Below, in pieces: positions 56,697-63,158 of a stretch of 64,000 bases of DNA (position 1 is its first letter; every line of letters begins with the position of its first letter). A model generated the notes under the pieces. That model made no database searches and was not told the origin of the DNA. It saw nothing but the letters and a program-made list of their open reading frames with translations. The position numbers were made by a program, and so were the translations under genes. Origin of the DNA: Microbacterium sp. cf046 (GTDB taxonomy: Bacteria; Actinomycetota; Actinomycetes; Actinomycetales; Microbacteriaceae); the NCBI RefSeq assembly GCF_900114345.1, contig NZ_FOZJ01000002.1, positions 496,001 to 560,000 on the forward strand, given 5' to 3'.

Positions 56697-57890
56697 ATGC
56701 GAGTCGACATCATCACCAAGGAGTATCCGCCGGAGATCTACGGCGGGGCCGGAGTGCACGTGACCGAACTCGTGAAGGCCCTCCGCGAGCGGATGGACGT
56801 CCAGGTGCGCGCGTTCGGCGCGGCCCGCGATGAGGAGGGCACGACCGCGTACGGCGTGCCCGCGGAGCTCGCCACAGCGAACGGCGCGATCCAGACGCTG
56901 GGGACCGATCTGGAGATCGTGACCGATGTCGCCGGCGCCGATGTCGTGCACAGCCACACCTGGTACGCGAACTTCGCCGGCCACCTGGCTTCCCTGCTGC
57001 ACGGCATCCCGCACGTCGTCACGGCCCACAGCCTCGAGCCGCTCCGGCCGTGGAAGGCGGAGCAGCTGGGCGGCGGGTACGCGGTGTCCAGCTACATCGA
57101 GAAGACGGCGTACGAGCGCGCGGCTGCCATCGTCGCGGTGAGCGACGGCATGCGCACCGACATCCTGCGCAGCTACCCGACGCTCGATCCCGACAAGGTG
57201 CGCGTGATCTACAACGGCATCGACGTCGATGCGTGGCATCCGGTCGAGGATCCGGCGCTGCTGGCGCAGCTCGGTGTCGATGCGAGCCGGCCATCGGTCG
57301 TGTTCGTCGGCAGGATCACCCGCCAGAAGGGCCTGCCCTACTTCCTGCGAGCCGCGGAGCGGCTTCCGGCCGACGTGCAGGTGATCCTGTGCGCCGGCGC
57401 GCCGGACACCCCGCAGATCATGGCCGAGGTCGAGGGCCTCGTCCGCCGCCTCCAGGAGACCCGCGACGGCGTGGTCTGGATCGACCGGATGCTCGCCCGC
57501 CACGAGCTGTGCACGATCCTCAGCGCAGCGACGACGTTCGTCTGCCCCTCGATCTACGAGCCCCTCGGCATCGTCAACCTCGAGGCGATGGCGTGCGGCG
57601 CCGCGGTCGTGGGCACCGCGACCGGCGGCATCCCGGAGGTCGTCGTGGACGGGGTCACCGGTCGGCTGGTGCCGATCGAGCAGGTGCAGGACGGCACCGG
57701 AACGCCGCTTCATCCGGAGCAGTACGTCGAGGATCTCGCCCGTGTGCTGACCGAGGTGGTGAGCGATCCCGAGCGCGCAGCGGCGTACGGCGCCGCCGGG
57801 CGCGCGCGGGCGACGAACGACTTCAGCTGGTCCTCGATCGCCGATGCGACCGCCGCGCTGTACGCGGAGGTCGCGGGCATCCGCCGATAG
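56697..57890 (+). CDS. glgM: GT4 glucosyltransferase GlgM/GlgA (maltose-1-phosphate or glycogen synthase)
   Basis: A 397-aa GT-B glycosyltransferase that uses ADP-glucose. The N-terminus DIITKEYPPEIYGGAGVHVT matches actinobacterial members (Rv1212c type), which make alpha-maltose-1-phosphate for the GlgE route; older annotation calls them glycogen synthase. The acceptor and donor regions are VGRITRQKGLPYFLRAAERL and EPLGIVNLEAMACGAAVVGT. Which product dominates here depends on whether glgE is present, which the window does not show. TAGCGT lies 6 nt before the ATG. Its TAG stop begins the -10 of the next gene. Confidence 0.93.
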   Translation: MRVDIITKEYPPEIYGGAGVHVTELVKALRERMDVQVRAFGAARDEEGTTAYGVPAELATANGAIQTLGTDLEIVTDVAGADVVHSHTWYANFAGHLASLLHGIPHVVTAHSLEPLRPWKAEQLGGGYAVSSYIEKTAYERAAAIVAVSDGMRTDILRSYPTLDPDKVRVIYNGIDVDAWHPVEDPALLAQLGVDASRPSVVFVGRITRQKGLPYFLRAAERLPADVQVILCAGAPDTPQIMAEVEGLVRRLQETRDGVVWIDRMLARHELCTILSAATTFVCPSIYEPLGIVNLEAMACGAAVVGTATGGIPEVVVDGVTGRLVPIEQVQDGTGTPLHPEQYVEDLARVLTEVVSDPERAAAYGAAGRARATNDFSWSSIADATAALYAEVAGIRR

Positions 57891-57893
57891 GCT
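57888..57893 (+). promoter_or_regulatory. -10 element overlapping the glgM stop codon
   Basis: TAGGCT begins with the TAG stop of glgM and ends 6 nt before the ATG at 57900. Confidence 0.5.
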
Positions 57894-57899
57894 GGACGC

Positions 57900-58697
57900 A
57901 TGCCGCAGGTGCTCGAGTTCTCCGACGTCGTCGTCCGCAGAAACGCCCGAGACATCGTCGACCACCTCGACTGGTCGGTCGATGACGACCAGCGGTGGGT
58001 GATCCTCGGCCCGAACGGCGCGGGCAAGACGACGCTCCTGCAGCTCGCCGACACGCTCGTCCACCCCACCTCGGGTCGCGTCACGATCCTCGGCGAACAG
58101 CTGGGTCGAACGGACGTCTTCGAGCTGCGTCCGCGCATCGGATTCGCCTCGACCGCGATGGCCAAGCGCGTGCCGCCCGAGGAGACCGTGCTGAACGTCG
58201 TCCTGACCGCCGCGTATTCGGTGCTCGGTCGCTGGAACGAGGCCTACGAGGACATCGACGAGCGCCGCGCACTCCGGGTGCTCGCCGAGTGGCGGCTCGA
58301 TCAGCTCGCCGATCGCACGTTCGGCACTCTGTCGGACGGCGAGCAGAAGCGCGTGCAGATCGCGCGGGCGATCATGACGGACCCCGAGCTGCTGCTGCTG
58401 GACGAGCCCGCCGCGAGCCTGGACCTCGGTGCGCGCGAGGAGCTCCTGACCCTGCTGGGCGGCTACGCCCAGGCGCCCACGACGCCCGCGATGGTGATGG
58501 TGACCCACCACGTCGAGGAGATCCCGATCGGCTTCACGCACGTCCTGCTCATGCGCGAAGGCCGTGTCGTCGCCGCGGGTCCGCTGGGGGAGACCCTCAC
58601 GGCCGAAAACCTGACGGAGGCGTTCGGCGCGCCGATCACGCTTACGGCCGACGGCGGGCGCTATGCGGCGCGGGCGGCCGAGCATCGCGGCTCCTGA
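57900..58697 (+). CDS. Stand-alone ABC transporter ATP-binding protein
   Basis: A 265-aa single ABC domain. Walker A is GPNGAGKTT near residue 39, the signature is LSDGEQKRVQIARAIM, with Asp in place of the usual second Gly region (LSDGE for LSGGQ), and Walker B is LLLLDEPAASLD. VTHHVEEIP is the switch region. This signature resembles the YlmA-like group. No permease gene is adjacent, so its partner and substrate are unknown. A -10-like TAGGCT formed partly by the glgM stop lies 6 nt before the ATG, so it can be transcribed independently and without a leader. Confidence 0.9.
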   Translation: MPQVLEFSDVVVRRNARDIVDHLDWSVDDDQRWVILGPNGAGKTTLLQLADTLVHPTSGRVTILGEQLGRTDVFELRPRIGFASTAMAKRVPPEETVLNVVLTAAYSVLGRWNEAYEDIDERRALRVLAEWRLDQLADRTFGTLSDGEQKRVQIARAIMTDPELLLLDEPAASLDLGAREELLTLLGGYAQAPTTPAMVMVTHHVEEIPIGFTHVLLMREGRVVAAGPLGETLTAENLTEAFGAPITLTADGGRYAARAAEHRGS

Positions 58698-58738
58698 GAC
58701 CGCCACAGGCACGATTCCGCGCAAGCGCCGCGGGCTGA

Positions 58739-58799
58739 TAGAATCGATCCTTGGTGCGTTCGCACCGCAGACTTTGATGCCCTGGCAAAATCCAGGGCA
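58739..58799 (+). ncRNA. Structured leader of the L31 gene, candidate ribosomal-protein leader
   Basis: TAGAAT at 58739-58744 is a good -10. The transcribed leader contains two perfect hairpins: GGTGCG/CGCACC with a 2-nt loop (58753-58766) and TGCCCTGG/CCAGGGCA with a 6-nt loop (58778-58799). The second ends 21 nt before the start codon at 58821. Leaders that bind L31 and repress its synthesis are known in actinobacteria (the L31 leader families in Rfam); whether this one belongs to them needs a covariance-model search. Confidence 0.6.
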
Positions 58800-58820
58800 C
58801 CACATCTCAAAGGACTTCCC

Positions 58821-59081
58821 ATGAAGACTGACATCCACCCCGACTACCAGGCTGTCGTGTTCCGCGACCTCGGCTCGGGCGAGACCTTCCTCACCCGTTC
58901 GACGGTGACCTCGGACAAGACGATCGAGCTGGACGGTGTCGAGTATCCCGTCATCGACGTCGAGATCTCGTCGGCGTCGCACCCGTTCTACACGGGTAAG
59001 CAGCGCATCATGGACTCGGCCGGTCGTGTCGAGAAGTTCAACCAGCGCTTCAAGAACTTCGGCGGCTCGTCCAGCAACTAG
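58821..59081 (+). CDS. rpmE2: 50S ribosomal protein L31, type B
   Basis: An 86-aa ribosomal protein. [20 protein letters not shown] and [20 protein letters not shown] are typical of L31 type B. It has no Cys at all, so it is the zinc-independent form that in many bacteria replaces the zinc-binding L31 when zinc is scarce. AAAGGA precedes the ATG. The leader upstream is structured and a strong terminator follows, so it is a single-gene unit with possible feedback control. Confidence 0.97.
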   Translation: MKTDIHPDYQAVVFRDLGSGETFLTRSTVTSDKTIELDGVEYPVIDVEISSASHPFYTGKQRIMDSAGRVEKFNQRFKNFGGSSSN

Positions 59082-59092
59082 TCGCAGTGCAG

Positions 59093-59119
59093 AGGCCCCG
59101 CTTCGGCGGGGCCTTTCGC
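59093..59119. terminator. Terminator hairpin after the L31 gene
   Basis: AGGCCCCGC (59093-59101) pairs with GCGGGGCCT (59106-59114) around a TTCG tetraloop, and a T-rich stretch follows. It can also serve the exonuclease gene converging from the minus strand. Confidence 0.9.
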
Positions 59120-59160
59120 GTTCCCGGCTCGTCCCGTCTGACCCGGCCGGGCGTCGAGAA

Positions 59161-59901
59161 TCAGCGGATCGGCCAGCGGCCGTCCAGCTCCGTGTCGGGG
59201 TCGAGTCGCCCGATGCTGATGAAGTACTCGGTGAGACTGGCCGCCTGCGCGCGTGCCCACGCGATCTGCCGCGTGTGCAGCTCATCGGCCTCCGGTGGCA
59301 TCAGCCCGGCGAAGCGCCCCGCGAGGGCCTGCGCGATCCGGCCTGCCGCAACGGCATCCGCGGACGCTTCATGCGCGTCGTCGAGCCGCACCGCGTAGTG
59401 CTCGGCGACCACCGCGAGGGTGCGCTTGCCGCGGCGGAACCGGTCGTAGGCCTTGTCGAGCACGAGCGGATCGATCACGGGGGACGGATTGCGCAGCGGC
59501 AGGACTCCGTGCCGTGACGCTTCGCGGGCCAGGAGTGAGAAGTCGAACGCGGCGTTGTACGCGACCACGGGGATGCCGGCATCCAGAAGCGACCGGAGCG
59601 TGTCGGTGACCTGCTCCACCACATCGCACGCCGGCGCTCCGATCGCACGGGCGTGCTCGGTCGAGATGCCGTGCACCGCAGTCGCGGCCGCCGGGATCTC
59701 GACGCCGGGGTCGGCGATCCAGTCGCGGGCGAGGATCGCCGAACCGCTCGCGTCGAGCAGGCCGACGTGGGCGGTGACGATGCGATCCTCGGCCACGTCG
59801 ACGCCGGTCGTCTCGAGGTCGAACACGCCGATCACACGCGTCCAGGTCGGCGGGCCGCCGTGCCCGTCGACCTCTGGACCCACCCCCTTTGTCGCCTTCA
59901 T
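59161..59901 (-). CDS. DnaQ-type 3'-5' exonuclease (DNA polymerase III epsilon-like)
   Basis: A protein of about 246 aa with an exonuclease domain of the DEDDh type. Exo I is FDLETTGVD (Asp and Glu), Exo II is VAYNAAFDFSLL (Asp), and the final motif has HEASADAVAAGRI (His and Asp), so all four catalytic residues are present. It may proofread or act in repair; stand-alone members of this group are common in actinobacteria. I prefer the ATG at 59901 because TACCGT lies 7 nt before it. An alternative ATG at 59931 would add 10 residues and has no clear signal. Confidence 0.92.
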   Translation of the reverse strand: MKATKGVGPEVDGHGGPPTWTRVIGVFDLETTGVDVAEDRIVTAHVGLLDASGSAILARDWIADPGVEIPAAATAVHGISTEHARAIGAPACDVVEQVTDTLRSLLDAGIPVVAYNAAFDFSLLAREASRHGVLPLRNPSPVIDPLVLDKAYDRFRRGKRTLAVVAEHYAVRLDDAHEASADAVAAGRIAQALAGRFAGLMPPEADELHTRQIAWARAQAASLTEYFISIGRLDPDTELDGRWPIR

Positions 59902-59962
59902 GCCCCTCACGGTATGCGTCGCCTCCGACATCGCCGCTCAGGAACGCCTGATGCCGCGAACG

Positions 59963-59968
59963 TAGACT
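59963..59968 (+). promoter_or_regulatory. -10 element of the hydrolase gene at 59975
   Basis: TAGACT ends 6 nt before the GTG start and there is no ribosome binding site. Confidence 0.5.
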
Positions 59969-59974
59969 CGGAGC

Positions 59975-60874
59975 GTGCCCGCCCCGAACCCCTACTCCGT
60001 CCTCCTCGACGCGATCCCGGTGGAGCGCCACGAGATCGAGGTGCTGGGCGGCACCACGGCGTACTGGGTCTACGGCTCGCCGGAGGCCGAGACGACGATC
60101 GTCGCGGTGCACGGCTTCCGCGGCGAGCACCACGGTCTCGAGCCGGTCGTCGCGCACCTCGACGGCGTGCGCATCATCTCGCCGGACCTGCCGGGATTCG
60201 GCGAGACGCCGCCGCTGCCGGGGAGGCGCCACGACCTCGCGGCCTACCGCGACTGGCTGCGCGCGTTCGCCCCCGCGGTGGCTCCCGGTGCGGTCATCCT
60301 CGGCCACTCGTTCGGGTCGATCGTCGTGGCGGCGGCCGTCGCGGCGGGACTGCAGACCCCTCGGGTGATCCTGGTCAATCCGATCGGCGCCCCGGCACTG
60401 GAGGGTCCGCGCGGCATCCTCACCAGACTGGCGGTCTTCTACTACTGGTCAGGCGCCCGACTGCCCAAGCCGGTCGGCGACGGACTTCTGCGCAACGGCG
60501 CGATCGTCCGGGTGATGAGCGTCTCGATGGCCAAGACGCGCGATGCGCAGCTGCGCCGGTTCATCCACGATCAGCACGACACGTACTTCTCGCGCTTCGC
60601 CGACCGCGACGTCCTCCACGATGCGTTCCTGGCATCGGTGTCGCACGATGTGCGGGAGTTCGCGCCCTCGATCACCCAGCCCACGCTGCTGATCGCCGCC
60701 GTGAGGGACGACATCACGCCGATCGAGGCGGAGCGCCACCTCGCCACCCTCTTCCCGGATGCCGAGCTCGTCGAGATCGCCGATGTCGGCCACCTGATCC
60801 ACTACGAGACGCCGGCCGCCGCGGCGGAGGCCATCAAGCGCTTTCTTGCGCCTTCCGCTCCCGGTACGCGTTGA
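59975..60874 (+). CDS. Alpha/beta hydrolase
   Basis: A 299-aa alpha/beta hydrolase. The oxyanion-hole region is VAVHGFRGEHHG, the nucleophile elbow is ILGHSFGSIVV (Ser near residue 112), and the C-terminal acid and His are in LLIAAVRDDITPIE and ADVGHLIHYETP. The substrate is unknown. TAGACT lies exactly 6 nt before the GTG, so the mRNA is probably leaderless. The 3' end overlaps the convergent CGNR gene by 41 bp. Confidence 0.92.
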   Translation: MPAPNPYSVLLDAIPVERHEIEVLGGTTAYWVYGSPEAETTIVAVHGFRGEHHGLEPVVAHLDGVRIISPDLPGFGETPPLPGRRHDLAAYRDWLRAFAPAVAPGAVILGHSFGSIVVAAAVAAGLQTPRVILVNPIGAPALEGPRGILTRLAVFYYWSGARLPKPVGDGLLRNGAIVRVMSVSMAKTRDAQLRRFIHDQHDTYFSRFADRDVLHDAFLASVSHDVREFAPSITQPTLLIAAVRDDITPIEAERHLATLFPDAELVEIADVGHLIHYETPAAAAEAIKRFLAPSAPGTR

Positions 60875-61388
60875 CGTTCATGCGGTTGCCGCAGTTGCCC
60901 GTGTCGCAGTAGCGCTTGGACCCGTTGCGCGAATAGTCGATGTAGACCGAGTCGCAGTCATCCGCGGAGCACACGCGCACCCGGTCGTACTCGTCTGAGC
61001 GGATGACGTCGACGAACGCCATCGCCGCCTCGACCAGGATGCGGGTGGCCAGCGGCGCGTCGTCGGAGGTCGCGTGGATATGCCAGTCGTAGTCGTCATG
61101 GCTCACGAGGCGGGGGAGCGCCTGACCATCGCGGAGCATCTCGTTCACCAACGCGACGGCCCCTTCGCGGTCGACATCCCAGAGGCGCCGCAGGCGGGCG
61201 CGGATGCCCCGCACGGCTTCCACCTCGGCCTGATCGCGGCGGATCGTGCCCGTGTAGGGGTTCATCGCGAGGTACGTCTCGAAGTCCTCGACGGTCTGCA
61301 GCGTGTCTTCGCCATCGAAGCCGGGGAGCGTGTTGACGAGGTGCACGGCAGCCTTGAGCGACTGTTCCGTGTCACGAATGAAAACCAT
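60834..61388 (-). CDS. CGNR zinc-finger, ABATE-domain transcriptional regulator
   Basis: A 184-aa protein. The N-terminal two-thirds matches the ABATE domain (VHLVNTLPGFDGEDTLQTV then a helical region). The C-terminal zinc finger reads CSADDCDSVYIDYSRN, KRYCDTGNCGNRMN, with four Cys and the CGNR box that names the family. Such proteins are thought to be stress-responsive regulators. It is divergent from an EamA-family transporter, a recurring pairing, and a 14-bp direct repeat lies between them. AGGAG precedes the ATG. The 3' end overlaps the hydrolase gene. Confidence 0.92.
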   Translation of the reverse strand: MVFIRDTEQSLKAAVHLVNTLPGFDGEDTLQTVEDFETYLAMNPYTGTIRRDQAEVEAVRGIRARLRRLWDVDREGAVALVNEMLRDGQALPRLVSHDDYDWHIHATSDDAPLATRILVEAAMAFVDVIRSDEYDRVRVCSADDCDSVYIDYSRNGSKRYCDTGNCGNRMNVNAYRERKAQESA

Positions 61389-61389
61389 G

Positions 61390-61450
61390 TTGACTCCTGA
61401 CAGGATGGACCTGTATCGTCACCAGTGTAAGTGCTTTTGACTCCTGACAG
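61390..61450. promoter_or_regulatory. Direct repeat between CGNR and EamA genes
   Basis: TTGACTCCTGACAG occurs at 61390-61403 and again, perfectly, at 61437-61450, 47 bp apart in the same orientation. It starts just after the first codon of the CGNR gene and lies before the EamA start at 61476. Each copy also contains a -35-like TTGACT. It is a candidate operator for the CGNR regulator. Confidence 0.5.
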
Positions 61451-61475
61451 CTCTTTCTCACGGCCGGATCACACC

Positions 61476-62459
61476 ATGGCAGCTCCCACCGCATCGATCC
61501 CGATGATCAGAACCGCCGCCGCGCACCGCGTCAGCACCTCCGGTCTTGTGCTCGCCGTCGCATCCGCCCTCGCATTCTCCTCGAGCGGCCCGTTCATCAA
61601 ACCGCTGCTCGAGGCGGGCTGGTCGCTCGGTGCAGCACTCCTCGTGCGGATGGGCGTGGCCGGGCTGATCCTCTCGCCGGCGCTGTTCCTGGCCATCCGC
61701 CGTCAGCGGGGATTCCTGCGGCGGCACTGGAAGCTCATCGCCGGGTTCGGGCTGATGCCGGTGCTCGGCTGCCAGCTCTTCTTCTTCTCGGCGATGCAGC
61801 GGATGCCGGTGGCGGTCGCGCTCCTGATCCAATACCTCGCACCGGTCATGCTGGTCGCCTTCGTGTGGCTGCGCACGCGCAAAGCGCCGTCCGCGCTCGT
61901 GCTGTGGGGCTCCGCCGTCGCGATCGTCGGACTCGTCCTGGTCGTGGACATCTCGGGTGCGTCGTTCGACCTGCTCGGGACGCTGTTCGCCCTCGCCGCA
62001 GCGGTCTGCGTGTGCGCGTACTTCGTGATCTCGGAGCGCGCGGGGGATGACCTCCCGCCGTTGGCACTGGCCGCCGGGGGGCTGCTGACCGGCGCGACGA
62101 TCATGGCGATGCTGTGCCTCACGGGCATCATGCCGTTCACCGCTCCGGCCGTGTCGGTCGTGCTCGCGGGCGTCGAGGTGCCGTGGTTCGTGCCGCTGAT
62201 CTGGGTGGCCGCGATCGCGACGACGCTCGGCTACGCGTTCGGCGTGATGGCGGTGCCGCGGATCGGATCGCGAGTGGCGTCGTTCGTCGGACTGTCCGAA
62301 GTGCTCTTCGCGCTGGGGTTCGCATGGATCTTCCTGGCGGAGGTGCCCGCGCCGATCCAGTTCGCCGGCGGTGCGCTCATCCTCGTCGGCGTGATCCTCG
62401 TGCGTGCAGACGCGCAGTCCGGCGCCGACCCGCGGGTCGAGGCGCCTGTCCTCACCTGA
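61476..62459 (+). CDS. EamA/DMT-superfamily transporter
   Basis: A 327-aa membrane protein with ten hydrophobic helices in two similar halves, as in drug/metabolite exporters of the EamA (RhaT) type. GLVLAVASALAFSSSGPFIK opens helix 1, LLIQYLAPVMLVAFVWL lies in the first half and GLSEVLFALGFAWIFLAE in the second. Substrates of this family include amino acids and metabolites; none can be assigned here. ATG 61476 was chosen because a longer frame back to 61431 would run through the repeat. It is divergent from the CGNR regulator. Confidence 0.9.
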   Translation: MAAPTASIPMIRTAAAHRVSTSGLVLAVASALAFSSSGPFIKPLLEAGWSLGAALLVRMGVAGLILSPALFLAIRRQRGFLRRHWKLIAGFGLMPVLGCQLFFFSAMQRMPVAVALLIQYLAPVMLVAFVWLRTRKAPSALVLWGSAVAIVGLVLVVDISGASFDLLGTLFALAAAVCVCAYFVISERAGDDLPPLALAAGGLLTGATIMAMLCLTGIMPFTAPAVSVVLAGVEVPWFVPLIWVAAIATTLGYAFGVMAVPRIGSRVASFVGLSEVLFALGFAWIFLAEVPAPIQFAGGALILVGVILVRADAQSGADPRVEAPVLT

Positions 62460-62516
62460 TCGAGCAGCGCGCGGCGGGCGCGCGCGTCCACGCGTTGCGC
62501 GAGGCTCGCCGCCCCG

Positions 62517-62987
62517 TCACTCCCGCCGCGCCAGCTCCATCAGCGGGTTCACGCGATAGCCGATGACCTCGCCCATCACGAGCGAGGTCTCGGTGCGCTC
62601 GACCCCCTCGATCGCGAGGATCCGCGCGTCGGTGTCGAACAGGTGCTGCGTGTCGCGGCACGCGACCCGGACCAGCAGATCCACCTGCCCGCTCAGGCCG
62701 TGCGCCTGCACGATCTCGGGGACGTGTGCGAGTTCGGCGGTGATTCGCGGCAGGTCGGCCTGGCGGACCATGACGCTGATGAACGCCTCGATCGGGAAGC
62801 CGAGCGCGGTCGAGGAGATCGCCCGCTCGTAGGAGAGGAAGACGCCGGAGCGCTCGAGTCGCGCCATGCGCGCCTGCACGGTGTTGCGTGACAGCCCCAG
62901 CCGTTCGGCCAGGGCGACGACGGTGGCTCTCGGGTCGGCTGCGAGCGCGGCCAACAGCTCCAGGTCGACGTGATCGAGGGTGCTCAT
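62517..62987 (-). CDS. Lrp/AsnC-family transcriptional regulator
   Basis: A 156-aa regulator. The N-terminal helix-turn-helix has DHVDLELLAALAADPRATV and LAERLGLSRNTVQARMARLE, and the C-terminal ligand-binding (RAM) domain begins at GFPIEAFISVMVR. It is divergent from a gene for E1 alpha of a 2-oxoacid dehydrogenase; the pair matches BkdR-type control of branched-chain amino acid breakdown, with the amino acids as ligands. Two inverted repeats lie in the spacer. The ATG at 62987 was chosen because a TAAAGT -10 lies 8 nt upstream; the frame extends to 63038 without support. Confidence 0.93.
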   Translation of the reverse strand: MSTLDHVDLELLAALAADPRATVVALAERLGLSRNTVQARMARLERSGVFLSYERAISSTALGFPIEAFISVMVRQADLPRITAELAHVPEIVQAHGLSGQVDLLVRVACRDTQHLFDTDARILAIEGVERTETSLVMGEVIGYRVNPLMELARRE

Positions 62988-63000
62988 AGTGTGAAACTTT

Positions 63001-63020
63001 AGCACGTCATCTGTCGTGCT
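63001..63020. promoter_or_regulatory. Inverted repeat in the Lrp/E1-alpha spacer
   Basis: AGCACG (63001-63006) and CGTGCT (63015-63020) form a perfect dyad with 8 nt between, close to the Lrp gene start, a plausible Lrp-family operator. Confidence 0.45.
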
Positions 63021-63032
63021 GCTTGGCAACAT

Positions 63033-63082
63033 GCTCAACAGAATTCATCCTGCTTGAGCGAGGTGCAATATCGACGTAGAGT
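63033..63082 (+). promoter_or_regulatory. Promoter of the E1-alpha gene with overlapping inverted repeat
   Basis: TTGAGC (63054-63059) and TAGAGT (63077-63082) are 17 bp apart, matching a main-sigma promoter. The -35 is also the right arm of the inverted repeat GCTCAA (63033-63038) / TTGAGC (63054-63059), so a regulator bound there would block or guide the polymerase. Confidence 0.6.
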
Positions 63083-63158
63083 CAGGCCATCCGGCGGAGC
63101 TGCCGGTGACCCGCGACGGGCGCCTCACGAGGGCGTTCCGCAACGAGGAGGGATGACG

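Noticed and set aside
55932..59285. 1117-codon minus-strand frame across glgC, glgM, the ABC ATPase and L31
   Set aside because: It is antisense to three strongly supported genes and has low-complexity Arg/Asp composition.
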